A stretch of 64,000 nucleotides of DNA, from assembly GCF_021083305.1 (NCBI RefSeq), contig NZ_JAJFAY010000008.1:124001-188000 (forward strand), given 5' to 3'. A program made the position numbers and the translations under genes. The notes under the pieces are model-generated. The model searched no databases. It was given only the letters and a program-made list of their open reading frames with translations, and was not told where the DNA came from. The stretch comes from Haladaptatus sp. DYF46 (GTDB lineage Archaea; Halobacteriota; Halobacteria; Halobacteriales; Haladaptataceae). Positions 1 to 8,692 of the stretch are shown here, in pieces (position 1 is the first letter of the stretch; every line of letters begins with the position of its first letter).

Positions 1-1
1 T

Positions 2-487
2 GAGATGGTCAAAGATGGCTGGGATATGATTGCCCATCCGAATATTGGTGCACAACCGTTTCCTGAATACCCCGCAAAAAAGCAAGAGGAAATAATGACT
101 GACGCGAAAAGTTGGCTCAAACGGTATGGCTATGATGGACACAAATACATGGCTGTCCCGAAGAATATCGTTGGGCCGAATACATTCGACCTTGCGCAAA
201 AGCACTTTGATCTAACACTGTCGTTCGGCGCATCACCAAATGCACTCCCATTAATTGAGAAGGATACGATTCTCTCTCGTATGTACGGCGATGGGAATAT
301 CGCTCGGACGAAACAGATGGTTGACTATGCAGCAACGTACAAGCAGCTATCGGTCTTTTTGTTCCATAAGATTGGTGCAGGAGGGTTTTCAGAGAAGAAA
401 TTTGAATCTCTTCTTCAACATATCAAGCAAAGCAATGTTGAAGTCGTCACACTCACAGATCTAGCGAAGAAAGGGCTGTTCATCTGA
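2..487 (+). CDS. Polysaccharide deacetylase-like protein, C-terminal part (partial)
   Basis: The reading frame is already open at the window edge, so only the last roughly 160 residues are present. The visible part has the feel of the C-terminal half of a polysaccharide deacetylase/NodB-type carbohydrate esterase: GWDMIAHPNIGAQ near the start, a WLKRYGYDG segment, a GFSEKKFESLLQHIK helix and the typical late VEVVTLTDLAKKG. These enzymes remove acyl groups from cell-surface or exported polysaccharides. The catalytic N-terminal Asp/His motifs lie outside the window, so activity cannot be judged. A UppP-like gene follows on the same strand after about 107 bases, which fits a cell-surface glycan neighbourhood. 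Family assignment is by motif impression only. Confidence 0.6.
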   Translation, partial: EMVKDGWDMIAHPNIGAQPFPEYPAKKQEEIMTDAKSWLKRYGYDGHKYMAVPKNIVGPNTFDLAQKHFDLTLSFGASPNALPLIEKDTILSRMYGDGNIARTKQMVDYAATYKQLSVFLFHKIGAGGFSEKKFESLLQHIKQSNVEVVTLTDLAKKGLFI

Positions 488-593
488 GAAAGACAACCCA
501 TTAGAAGGTGATGGACAGGGAAGTACTCAAGATATTTAAACCGAGTTCACTCCATTCGAAGATTATTTCATCACCCGCTTTGGAAGGTCATGT

Positions 594-1415
594 ATGAGTC
601 GCTCTTTCCTGATTGGTCTTATCCTCGGTATTCTCCAAGGAATTTTCGAATGGCTTCCGATTTCGAGTGAAGGTAATATCACTCTCGTTTTCGCATTTTT
701 CAACCTGGCATCACCAACAGAAGCAGTGGCATATGCCCTGTTTCTTCATCTTGGGACTGCGGTTTCGGCGACGGCATACTATCGAGATGAACTTGTGAAC
801 GTCTTGGGTACGCTGCCAGACTGGCGGCCACAAAGTGCGTTCTCGAATGAGACAGTCACACTCTCCTTTTTAGGAGTAGCAAGTATCGCATCTGGAATCG
901 TCGGAATTATCGCATATCTTGGGCTCGAACACGTTATTTCTGCGGTGACGGGCGGAACGTTCGTTGCGCTGATCGGTCTTCTGTTGGTTTGTACTGGCTT
1001 CTTACAGCGGTTTGCTGGTGGACTCTCTCTTGGAACGCGAGACGAGCCCAATCTCGTTGATGCAGTTCTCGTTGGATCCCTGCAGTGACTTGCAATTCTA
1101 CCTGGCGTGTCTCGGTCAGGGACAACAGCAAGCGCGCTCCTCCTACGAGGGCACGATGGCCCCAATTCATTCCGACTTTCGTTTCTGCTTTCGATTCCTG
1201 CAGCTTTGGGAGGGGCTCTTATCGCGGTTCTAGATAGTGGTGGCATCCCATCACTCTCCCCACTAACGGCGTTCGTTTCCATTGTAACTGCAGCAATGGT
1301 TGGTTATATTACAATTGATGCGTTGATGCGACTCGTCGAACGAGTTTCATTCTGGGCGGTATGTGTGGGACTCGGTCTTCTTGCAATTATTGGAGGAGTA
1401 CTGTTAACTGTTTAA
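594..1415 (+). pseudogene. uppP: Undecaprenyl-diphosphatase (UppP/BacA)-like gene with in-frame TGA
   Basis: UppP-family membrane phosphatases hydrolyse polyprenyl diphosphate to recycle the lipid carrier used in surface glycan synthesis. Both family signatures are present: FEWLPISSEGN at residues 18-28 (compare bacterial EFLPVSSTGH) and LPGVSRSGTT just after codon 165. Codon 165 (1086-1088) is TGA in the same frame. Relatives usually have Gly there (Q-G-L-A-I-L-P-G), so one G-to-T change of GGA would create the stop. Ignoring it gives 273 residues, the normal family length, with about 8 membrane segments. The remainder shows no other damage, so the lesion is recent, a sequencing error or a polymorphism. 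A product ending at the stop would lack the SRSG catalytic loop. Confidence 0.85.
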
Positions 1416-1486
1416 TGCTGCAATCGCTTACTACGAAGGATTACGGTTTCTTGTGCGGTGTTGCGGATCAACGATCAGTACCATTA

Positions 1487-1684
1487 CTATATTGCAGATC
1501 CAACTCTCATATCGAGTAAAAGAACAAGTCCAACGAAGCCGAACAGAATTAGACTCCAAAATACAATAACCTGGTTTGACCACGCCCCTAAAGTAGTGAT
1601 AAGGCCGATCCACACGGAGAGAATTGAAATACCTATGACCGACAACTGAACAGAAATTGTTGACATAGTAGCTAATCTGTTCAT
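1487..1684 (-). CDS. Small two-helix membrane protein, unknown
   Basis: A 65-residue frame from ATG at 1684 encodes two strongly hydrophobic stretches, roughly residues 8-28 and 34-56, separated by a short GAWSNQ turn, and ends in a short DMRVGSAI tail. It is not recognised beyond being a typical small haloarchaeal membrane protein. The left end of the IS6 element starts 2 bases upstream of its start codon, so its native promoter is gone and expression, if any, must come from the IS. The opposite strand has no better frame. It could be a chance frame, but the hydrophobic pattern argues against that. Confidence 0.45.
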   Translation of the reverse strand: MNRLATMSTISVQLSVIGISILSVWIGLITTLGAWSNQVIVFWSLILFGFVGLVLLLDMRVGSAI

Positions 1685-1685
1685 A

Positions 1686-1698
1686 GGGCACTGTCTAG
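1686..1698 (+). repeat. IS6 left terminal inverted repeat
   Basis: GGGCACTGTCTAG here is the exact reverse complement of 2409-2421. The outermost G pairs with a C on the other side and may be chance; GGCACTG is the usual IS6 tip. Confidence 0.85.
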
Positions 1699-2420
1699 AT
1701 AAGGACGAGCAGGTCGAAGAGTTAGTGATTGATGCTACTCTCAAACCTGCTCAAAAAGAGTTTAGAGACGGCAACGCTTGAATGTTGGGAGCGTGAGCGG
1801 ACGGCAACGCCCGTCAGGGCGTTCGCCGTCCGGCTCCACGCGACCGGTTGTTCACTCAGGGAAACAAAAGGAATTCTCGCACTCCTCGGCGTAAAACGGT
1901 CGCACCAGGCGATTTTTCAATGGGTTCATCGAGTATCTGACAGCGTTTCTGACCCGCCGTCGGCGACGCCGACGCGGGTCGCGGTTGACGAAACCGCTGT
2001 CAAAATTAATGGCGAATGGTCTTGGGTGTACGCTGCAATAGACACAGACACAAAATTACTGCTCGATATTAAAGTGTTTGGTCGGCATGGGACCGATCAA
2101 GCGGCTGCGTTTCTGTCTGGATTGGCCGAGAAACACGATCTCTCTGACACGGTGTTTCTCGTTGATGGCTACGGCTATCGGACTACCCTCTTTCGAATTG
2201 GATTGCGCGGTCACCTTGACTATACCGAGCGAAACCTGATCGAAAAATGGTTTCACACGCTCAAACAGAGGATCGACCGCTTCCATACGTCGTGGGTGGG
2301 CAGTCGGCTGAGCGTCCAGCGGTGGCTTGAACAGTTTGTGCATTACTATAACTATCAACGACCGCATCAATCGCTCAACAACCGAACGCCTGTCGAGGAG
2401 GAGCTAAACTAGACAGTGCC
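1687..2420. mobile_element. IS6-family insertion sequence, about 734 bp, intact
   Basis: The ends form a perfect inverted repeat, GGCACTGTCTAG at 1687-1698 against its complement at 2409-2420, and the single internal frame is an IS6-type DDE transposase. Size, end sequence and gene content fit haloarchaeal IS6 elements. The 8-base flanks differ (left TGTTCATA-like, right CCAGCGGC-like), so the expected 8-bp target duplication is missing. IS6 elements move by replicative cointegration, and loss of matched flanks usually reflects later deletion or inversion between two copies. The left side sits at the start codon of a small membrane gene and the right side 8 bases from the stop codon of an exported hydrolase. 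Confidence 0.85.
1732..2412 (+). CDS. IS6-family DDE transposase
   Basis: This 226-residue transposase catalyses replicative transposition of the surrounding element. The catalytic triad is visible as D in VAVDETAVKI, D in FLVDGYGY and E in RNLIEKWF, with the family-typical GEWSWVYAAID between the first two and the C-terminal HYYNYQRPHQSLNNRTP. An N-terminal helix-turn-helix lies around CSLRETKGILALLGVKRSHQAI. The spacing of D to D to E matches IS6, and no frameshift is seen, so it is probably active. ATG at 1732 is preferred over TTG three bases upstream. A decayed copy of the same C-terminal end lies at 52046-52120. Confidence 0.9.
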   Translation: MLLSNLLKKSLETATLECWERERTATPVRAFAVRLHATGCSLRETKGILALLGVKRSHQAIFQWVHRVSDSVSDPPSATPTRVAVDETAVKINGEWSWVYAAIDTDTKLLLDIKVFGRHGTDQAAAFLSGLAEKHDLSDTVFLVDGYGYRTTLFRIGLRGHLDYTERNLIEKWFHTLKQRIDRFHTSWVGSRLSVQRWLEQFVHYYNYQRPHQSLNNRTPVEEELN

Positions 2421-2421
2421 C
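2409..2421 (-). repeat. IS6 right terminal inverted repeat
   Basis: CTAGACAGTGCCC mirrors 1686-1698. It overlaps the transposase stop codon (TAG at 2410-2412), as is common in compact IS6 elements. Confidence 0.85.
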
Positions 2422-2427
2422 CAGCGG

Positions 2428-5409
2428 CTATCGTCCTCCTCCCCCGACATCTCGTTGGTCGTCACCGTGCCCGACTCCGACGGAACTAGTGGAACGCAGG
2501 TAACCGAGTTCCGGCGCAACCTCCCAGCGTTTGTCGAAAAATCCAGCGGCCCGACAGGCGTTCCACGACTGGAAACGAATCGAATCATCGAAGACGGCGT
2601 AGTCCGGCGTAGCCTTCTGTGTCGGTATCCAGTTGCGAACACGCGTAAGTTGGATGCCCGCAATCGAAGTTCCGGTTTCGACCTGCACAAGCTTGTCGTG
2701 GTGTTTGGGATTCGGGTAGACGAATTCGATACCAAGGTCACCGGAGTAGTCGTGGCCGCCGATGCTAGCATGGCCGTCACGTACATCCATGGGGAATCCG
2801 TCTTCAAGCTGCCGGTAGACCGAGTTCGATGACGGGCGACCAAATAGCACGAGATTGTACTCGGACATTACCGATCTATCGACGGTAGAATCCGGAATCA
2901 CGGTGGCTGGTGCCCGCGCGCGTTCGACGAGGCGCTGTGAGCGGATATTCGCGAGATTACGGTTGACGTCGGTTTCGGCGTCACTTCCTTTTGTCCCGTA
3001 GACGAGCCGGTAAGGGTTGTGATGGATCTCCTTCAGCGGACCGTACTGGTCCTGGGACTTCCGGAGAGCGTTCTGTCGTCCCCGTCTCCACCGGCCATCA
3101 CGTGACGCTGACGGACCGTTTTCAAGGTCCACAATGATACGCTTTCGACCTCCTTTTCCGTGCATTTTAACCCTCTCACCATTCACCGTCGCGGTCGGTT
3201 TCCCGCGAACGCGGACGTTAGCCTCCCTGAACACTCGTGGGTCGATAGAGAGGACGGTGACGTTTTCAGTAGCAATTCGGAGTCCGTCGCTTGATATCTC
3301 GGCGTCCACGCGTGTTGGAGCGTGAATCGTCTCTTGTTCAAGGACAGCGACCCAGTATTTCTGATGTTCGATTCGGAGATTCGTTGTAAACAGATGGACG
3401 TGCGCAGGATAAGGGTCACGAGTAGTCGAACGCAGAAAGGTTCGGAGATCAGGATGATTCACAGAGTCGTTTCCCTCACCGATGCCGGCATCCCACCAAT
3501 GAGGTTGTCCGGGGACTTCGAGATACGCCACGTCCACTTCGGTGGGTTCTGGTGTCGAGTACCGCTTGCCGACTTCGCCCTTCACCGAGAGGCCGCGATT
3601 CGCCAGCGTCCGAAGGTAGGTCCGTGGGTGGAGCGACGGAACAGACGTATCCTTGCCGCCGTGGAGGGCGAATATCGGGAGTGTGCCGTCCACGGCGTTC
3701 TCTGTTTTCGGGAGAGCGAGGTTCTTCTGGAGACTGCTCTCAGCAACTGTTTTGAGTCTTGGGAAGGTGTGGAGTTTGTCGTGTTCGAACGGAACCGTAA
3801 GATACGTCTCGTGGTCGGTCCATCCGGCGGAGGGTGCAAGCCCGGCAAACCGGTCGGGGTTCGTCAAACCGACGTGCCACGTGCCGTGGCCACCCATCGA
3901 ATGTCCTGTAAGATAGATCCCCGTCTCGTCGATGTCGAAGCGGTCTTTCATCACGCTCATCGCCTCTAAGTCGTCGAGTCTGCCGAGATCCTCGTGGTCG
4001 TAGTTCACCGGGCCACGTGCACTCGGTGCGACGACGTAGGCACCGTCGCGTTGGACATTCGCTCCGGCCTGGTTAATAGCGGGGACGTTCGCGCCGTGTA
4101 GGGAGACGATGAGTTCGAACGGACCATCCGCATCCGGATTCGTCGGTTCCTTGATACCCATTGTCTGGACACTCTCGTCGTGTTTAGAGACAAACGTCGT
4201 CTGCCAGCGGGCCTCGTTAGTACGTCGGATTCGAAGCGGAATCGCTCGCTCATCTCGCTCCTCGCCGACCGAGACGAGAGCTGTCGTCCCCGCCGAGGCG
4301 GCTTCAACGGTAAATTCGCCGCCACCCGTCTTCCGTATCCTGTCGCTACTGGTCAGGTCTGCCGTCTCGGTGCTGGTCATCGCCAACCCAGGAACCGTCT
4401 CCTGCTCGACGGAGGCGAGACTCGCATCTTGTATTGGTACCTTTCCCTTCGTCGCGACTTGCGTCTCGATTCGTCGGGTTTCGAACGGGGCGAGCGGGGA
4501 ATCCACGGTGACGGTCTGGGCCTTCAGCAGGTCGCTATCGGGTGCAAATTGGAGCGTCGGTGATTGCTCCTCACCTGTTGTGTTCGTCACGCGAACAGAG
4601 GCAGGACGGTCGGTTCTCTTTCCTTCTCGGAGGTCTGGCAGGATAACGTTCTGTGGGGTTCCGCGGAACGAAGCAAGTTCGTTCACTTCAACTGGGGCGC
4701 GCGGCGACCGAAACCTAATCGAGGCGGACCCGCTGCCGAAGGTGACCGTAGTCTTCAACAGGAGAAAGTTCGTTCCGGACTCCAACACGACGCCCTGAGG
4801 TGGTTCCTCGTAGCGCTTCCCGTTGAGCCACGCGACCGACGCATCGGTCTCCAACACAGCACGTCGCGTTTCAGGAATGTCAAAAGAGGCGACAGCGTAG
4901 CCAGCCGAGTAGAGTACTCCGCCCGCGCCGAACCAGTCCTGAAAGTCGTCGAATGCACCTGATTCGCCGGTCAATGGCGTCAGGTCGCCTCCTGTCGGAT
5001 CAATTCGGTCACCAAAATCGAGCGGGATCGAGGTCTCCCCCTTGTCGAGTCCGACGCGGTCCCATGTCACCGTTGCACCGCCCGCAAATGCCGACTGGAA
5101 CCGCTGACCGCCGTCAGGGGTTTGTTCGCCAGTGGCGAACGCTAATTCGCTCCTGTTCGGATATAGCCACCCAGTCTCAACGCCGCGTCGTTGGTACTGA
5201 AACGGACCGACCACGTCCCACCCGGTTGGCGTGAACGAGTCCTCGATTGGAGATGCATTCGTCGCGTTTGTGTTCGAAACCCCTTCTTTGGCGGTTGTAG
5301 GTCCGATCGCAGCCAGCGCGACGGCCCCAGCGGCCGATTGTGTAAACGCACGCCGAGTGAATTCTGACTTTGTCGCTTCTAACTTCGAACGTTGGTTATT
5401 ATCTGCCAT
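2428..5409 (-). CDS. Tat-exported prolyl-oligopeptidase-type serine hydrolase
   Basis: A 993-residue exported alpha/beta hydrolase. The N-terminus carries a twin-arginine signal (TRRAFTQSAAGAVALAA, residues 18-34). Residues 60-390 are beta-rich accessory domains with no recognised family. The hydrolase core spans about 400-660: nucleophile Ser504 in GHSMGG, acid Asp587 in HGGKDTSVP and His637 in PGQPHWWD, with the strand LIVSLHGA before the oxyanion site. This architecture is used by peptidases and carbohydrate esterases, so the substrate is open. A further 330 residues follow, of unknown fold. The last 20 or so residues are Gly/Asp-rich and end only 8 bases from an IS6 end, so the natural C-terminus may have been altered. 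The gene stands alone. Confidence 0.8.
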   Translation of the reverse strand: MADNNQRSKLEATKSEFTRRAFTQSAAGAVALAAIGPTTAKEGVSNTNATNASPIEDSFTPTGWDVVGPFQYQRRGVETGWLYPNRSELAFATGEQTPDGGQRFQSAFAGGATVTWDRVGLDKGETSIPLDFGDRIDPTGGDLTPLTGESGAFDDFQDWFGAGGVLYSAGYAVASFDIPETRRAVLETDASVAWLNGKRYEEPPQGVVLESGTNFLLLKTTVTFGSGSASIRFRSPRAPVEVNELASFRGTPQNVILPDLREGKRTDRPASVRVTNTTGEEQSPTLQFAPDSDLLKAQTVTVDSPLAPFETRRIETQVATKGKVPIQDASLASVEQETVPGLAMTSTETADLTSSDRIRKTGGGEFTVEAASAGTTALVSVGEERDERAIPLRIRRTNEARWQTTFVSKHDESVQTMGIKEPTNPDADGPFELIVSLHGANVPAINQAGANVQRDGAYVVAPSARGPVNYDHEDLGRLDDLEAMSVMKDRFDIDETGIYLTGHSMGGHGTWHVGLTNPDRFAGLAPSAGWTDHETYLTVPFEHDKLHTFPRLKTVAESSLQKNLALPKTENAVDGTLPIFALHGGKDTSVPSLHPRTYLRTLANRGLSVKGEVGKRYSTPEPTEVDVAYLEVPGQPHWWDAGIGEGNDSVNHPDLRTFLRSTTRDPYPAHVHLFTTNLRIEHQKYWVAVLEQETIHAPTRVDAEISSDGLRIATENVTVLSIDPRVFREANVRVRGKPTATVNGERVKMHGKGGRKRIIVDLENGPSASRDGRWRRGRQNALRKSQDQYGPLKEIHHNPYRLVYGTKGSDAETDVNRNLANIRSQRLVERARAPATVIPDSTVDRSVMSEYNLVLFGRPSSNSVYRQLEDGFPMDVRDGHASIGGHDYSGDLGIEFVYPNPKHHDKLVQVETGTSIAGIQLTRVRNWIPTQKATPDYAVFDDSIRFQSWNACRAAGFFDKRWEVAPELGYLRSTSSVGVGHGDDQRDVGGGGR

Positions 5410-6205
5410 GATAAATTTATTCTTACTACTATTATAAAAATATTACTAGGATATTACCGATTACAATGAACAAATCCCGTGATCATGAGTGGTGGTCCGC
5501 TGCTCTGTATGAGATTATGATTCGGTAACCCGTCTTTTTCTGGATGGAGGGTTTCTACTGGTGTGAGTAAGATCTCCGTTCATACTATCCGATAAGCATA
5601 TAGTAGCTATTTCTTATTAAAAAATTATGTCTGGAGATTTCATCTTCGATGCGAAATGGGTCCAAAATGCGCTAGAACGTCGGAATTTCTGAGATCGGCG
5701 AATCACACACCAAAGTGGGTAAGGTTAAATAGTAACTGATAGATCTTCGCAGTCGTCCGATTATCCAGAGAGAAACCATCTTCTAATTACAGTACTTAAT
5801 AGTATGAAATATACCTATACCCCCATATTATCGGTAATCGCATATATTTACTAAAACGATCTGATGCTGTTTCGTTCGTAGGGGTCCTGACTAACTTCCT
5901 TGGTTCAGCCAATACCAGAGCTATCCGTCACGACGCGGAGCACCGGATCAATCGATACCTACATCCCTACCGGGTAGGAAATATAGGACCCAACGTTGAC
6001 CACCTGCAACCAGTAGCGCCACACTCGGCCGTCACTTTTTACGCACAGTTTGTCGGCTCCCTTCGCACGAAGTACCTTGGGATATCTGAACACAACCGAC
6101 AGGAGAGATTCAGCATTCTTACGATAACCGAACAAGAGAAAAAGCCGGAGACGAGCACCAAAAATCCGGAAGCTAGTCGATCCGTTCGATGTTATTTATC
6201 GGTGA
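5410..6205. other. Intergenic region without a supported gene
   Basis: About 800 bases. The first half is AT-rich and holds the promoter area of the hydrolase on the minus strand. The second half (about 5800-6205) has an open plus-strand frame of some 135 codons but no ATG, GTG or TTG start and no recognisable motif, so it was not called. It could be the relic of an older gene. Confidence 0.4.
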
Positions 6206-7651
6206 TTAGTTAGCGAGTGAGTTCTCCCACTGCGTCAAGGGCGTAAACTGACGTACGTCGAGTGGGGAAGCGACACCGAACGGAGCGTCGACAATCGTAT
6301 CGAGGTCTACTGTTCCGTCTTCAATACGGAGCGTGGTGAAGTCGGACTCATGGCGCCGGTATAAATCTGGGTGCTCTGAGAGGGCCCTCTGTTGTACTTC
6401 CTCAGGAAATGCATCCAATCCCTCGAAGTAGTGGTGTCCATTCCGCTCTACGTGGTCGGCGCCAATCGTTGCCACAACTACAAGGTCCTGAAGTAACTCG
6501 AGAGGACCGACTGTAGTCAAGTCTTCAGCACTAATGACATACTCCTGGTCATCGTCGATTTGGTTATAATACGCGATCAGACTGGCGTTCACGATGCCTT
6601 TGAACACGCCTTTGCAGTTTTTATGACTCGTGCCAGCGTAGCCGTGCGAGAGTGCAGTGCCGGTGCTATCGATCCTACTATCGGATTCGTCAATGATGAT
6701 ACACGGGGAATCGTACCAACTCGTGAATACGTCTTGGGTCTCCGGGGTAAACGCCTCATCCCGCGGGAGGGGCTGTTCGACGTAGAGGAGGTGGTCGAAC
6801 AAGTCGACGCAGTTAGGATCTGTTCGGAGAGCCTCCCACTGATGTTTGAATTGCCTGGCAGAGTCATAGCCCTCATTGGCATCGACTGTGCAACGATATT
6901 CTTCAATACCTAAATCGGTCAACAAGGCATCGATACGGCCGAGTCGAGCCGCATCCACTTCATGATTGGCAGAGAGTTTGATCTTGAAGCGGTTTACACC
7001 ATCCTCATGGACATATTCGGTGAGGGTCAGCGGAAGGCCATCGTCGGGTCGGTCTCCCGTGATGTCCGCCTCCGTGAGTGGGTCGTCCAAGCCAACGGTA
7101 TGTCTGACTGCTGTATTGCGTCTCGGCTCGGTCGGCAGCAAGTCTGCTGGTTCGTAGGGTTCCAATTCGCTGTACACCGCACCGAGGTCGATTCCTAATA
7201 GATTCTCACGGACAGCTGTGGAGAAGGATACATCCTTTGCGCGACAGACTGCGTCGATCAATGCTTGCTCGATGAGACTGACGCCGTAGGCGCTCAACAA
7301 ATCCGGTTGATTTGTACTGTCAGCCATCTCGTGCTGACGCTCGTAGAGCGCCAGCCAGAACGCGAACGCTGTCGGCTTCGAGTCGAGGTCGTTCGCGATG
7401 TCTGCGGCCGACCGAAACACGCTCGCCATGTTGCGATAGCCAGTCTCGAGACGCATCTCGGGGTCCTTGTAGAACCAACCAGGAATCAATCCACCCATCG
7501 CGACCCCGGTCTGGTGTGTTCCGTCGACGTCAACTTCGAGCCGAAGGAACAATTTCGGAATCTCGGTCACTTCGACGTTCCCAAAATGAAAGGGAAGTCT
7601 GGTCTCAAGATCGATGATATAGAACTCTGTCTGTGTGACTCTAACCGTCAT
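6206..7651 (-). CDS. Enolase-superfamily enzyme (mandelate racemase/muconate lactonizing type)
   Basis: A 481-residue enolase-superfamily protein. These enzymes abstract the proton alpha to a carboxylate and act as sugar-acid dehydratases, racemases or cycloisomerases. Visible active-site elements are the FKIKL lysine strand, metal ligands D in VDANEGY, E in YVEQPL and DE in IIDESDS, and a late lysine element, TSHKNCKGVFKGI. Lysines on both barrel faces resemble the MLE/dipeptide-epimerase subgroup more than the His-Asp dyad of mandelate racemase. The protein is longer than the usual 370-400 residues, with an extended N-terminal capping domain. It lies 57 bases downstream of the FAH-family gene on the same strand, so they probably share a transcript. 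A sugar-acid dehydratase role is inferred from context only. Confidence 0.8.
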   Translation of the reverse strand: MTVRVTQTEFYIIDLETRLPFHFGNVEVTEIPKLFLRLEVDVDGTHQTGVAMGGLIPGWFYKDPEMRLETGYRNMASVFRSAADIANDLDSKPTAFAFWLALYERQHEMADSTNQPDLLSAYGVSLIEQALIDAVCRAKDVSFSTAVRENLLGIDLGAVYSELEPYEPADLLPTEPRRNTAVRHTVGLDDPLTEADITGDRPDDGLPLTLTEYVHEDGVNRFKIKLSANHEVDAARLGRIDALLTDLGIEEYRCTVDANEGYDSARQFKHQWEALRTDPNCVDLFDHLLYVEQPLPRDEAFTPETQDVFTSWYDSPCIIIDESDSRIDSTGTALSHGYAGTSHKNCKGVFKGIVNASLIAYYNQIDDDQEYVISAEDLTTVGPLELLQDLVVVATIGADHVERNGHHYFEGLDAFPEEVQQRALSEHPDLYRRHESDFTTLRIEDGTVDLDTIVDAPFGVASPLDVRQFTPLTQWENSLAN

Positions 7652-7707
7652 GGGATGTCAGACACACGCAACCTTCAAATGGTTTTCCCATAACCACTTT
7701 CCGCTTT

Positions 7708-8550
7708 TCACTCCGCCACGATGTGATTTGTGAGCGTGCCGATGCCAGCTATTTCGGCCTCGCACGTTTGCCCCGGTTCGAGTAAGTCGACGGGGTCACG
7801 GAAGATTCCAACGCCACCTGGTGTACCGGTCGAAATAATATCGCCGGGCAGGAGTGTCATGTTTGAGCTGATGTAGGACACTAGCTCATGAACGTTGAAG
7901 ATGAACTGGTTAGTGTTCGAGGCCTGCTTGGTCTCGCCGTCAACACGTAGCGTGACATCGACGGCGTTAGGGTCGAAATCGGCACTCGTTGTTAGTGTTG
8001 GACCCATGGGAGAGAACGTGTCATAGCTCTTTCCTCTGAAGAACTGACCGTCAGAAAACTGGGCTTTCCGGCCGCTAACATCGTTGAGGACCGTGTAGCC
8101 AGCAACGTGTCGTGGGACTTCATGTTCGTCTAAATTCTTGGCCGTGCGGCCAACGACGACCGCGAGTTCGACCTCGTAATCAACCTGCTCGCCCTCTGGG
8201 TGGACGATTGGATCGTTCGGGTTCGTGACCGTGGTCGGGGCTTTTGCGAACAAAAGGGGTTTGTCTGGAATCTCTTCGTTCTGTTCTTCAGCGTGATCGC
8301 GGTGGTTGAGGCCGGCACAAACAATTTTGGGCGGTCGAGGAACCGGGGCAAGGAGACTTGTTTCGTCAGCGTCAATCGCCATGAGAGACCCGTTCTCGAT
8401 GGCACGGTTCACTTGCTTGAGGTAGCTTTGGTTCGTCAAATCTTGATAAGACGGTTCGTCCGCCGGGAAATCGGCTAGTGCTCTGATCTCGCTGTCGATT
8501 CTGACGCCCCATGCGGGGCCGCCGCCGCTGTTGTAACGAACAAATTGCAT
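7708..8550 (-). CDS. Fumarylacetoacetate hydrolase family protein
   Basis: A 280-residue FAH-superfamily protein; the family cleaves or hydrates 2,4-diketo and 2-keto-enoic acids. Recognisable elements are KIVCAGLNHRDHAEE, FAKAPTTVT, the metal-binding DYEVELAVVVG stretch (E-x-E), the GYTVLNDVSGR motif and the C-terminal GDIISTGTPGGVG. Start ATG at 8550 (MQFVRYNSGG) is chosen over an upstream frame extension because family members begin there. It is divergent from the LarA-like gene, with about 140 bases between them, and leads the enolase-superfamily gene. In non-phosphorylated sugar-acid pathways a FAH enzyme splits 2,4-diketo-3-deoxy acids to pyruvate plus a hydroxy acid; that role here is inference. 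Confidence 0.85.
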   Translation of the reverse strand: MQFVRYNSGGGPAWGVRIDSEIRALADFPADEPSYQDLTNQSYLKQVNRAIENGSLMAIDADETSLLAPVPRPPKIVCAGLNHRDHAEEQNEEIPDKPLLFAKAPTTVTNPNDPIVHPEGEQVDYEVELAVVVGRTAKNLDEHEVPRHVAGYTVLNDVSGRKAQFSDGQFFRGKSYDTFSPMGPTLTTSADFDPNAVDVTLRVDGETKQASNTNQFIFNVHELVSYISSNMTLLPGDIISTGTPGGVGIFRDPVDLLEPGQTCEAEIAGIGTLTNHIVAE

Positions 8551-8660
8551 CAAATGAAGGTAGTAGCGTATACACAATAAATATTGAGATAGTCAATCCT
8601 GTTCCTGTTGACTGCTACTTTTTCGTAATCGCCGCTATGATTGTACTATCGAACGGGAGA

Positions 8661-8667
8661 TATTTAT
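8661..8667 (+). promoter_or_regulatory. TATA box for the LarA-like gene
   Basis: TATTTAT lies about 26-32 bases before the ATG at 8693, the spacing expected for a leaderless haloarchaeal transcript. Confidence 0.45.
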
Positions 8668-8692
8668 CAGGTGACTCGCCTAGGGTCCTGGT

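Noticed and set aside
1086..1088. TGA read as selenocysteine
   Set aside because: Selenocysteine is not known in haloarchaea, and relatives have Gly rather than Cys at this position.
5800..6205. Open plus-strand frame of about 135 codons
   Set aside because: It has no ATG, GTG or TTG start and no recognisable motif; it may be chance in GC-rich DNA or an old relic.
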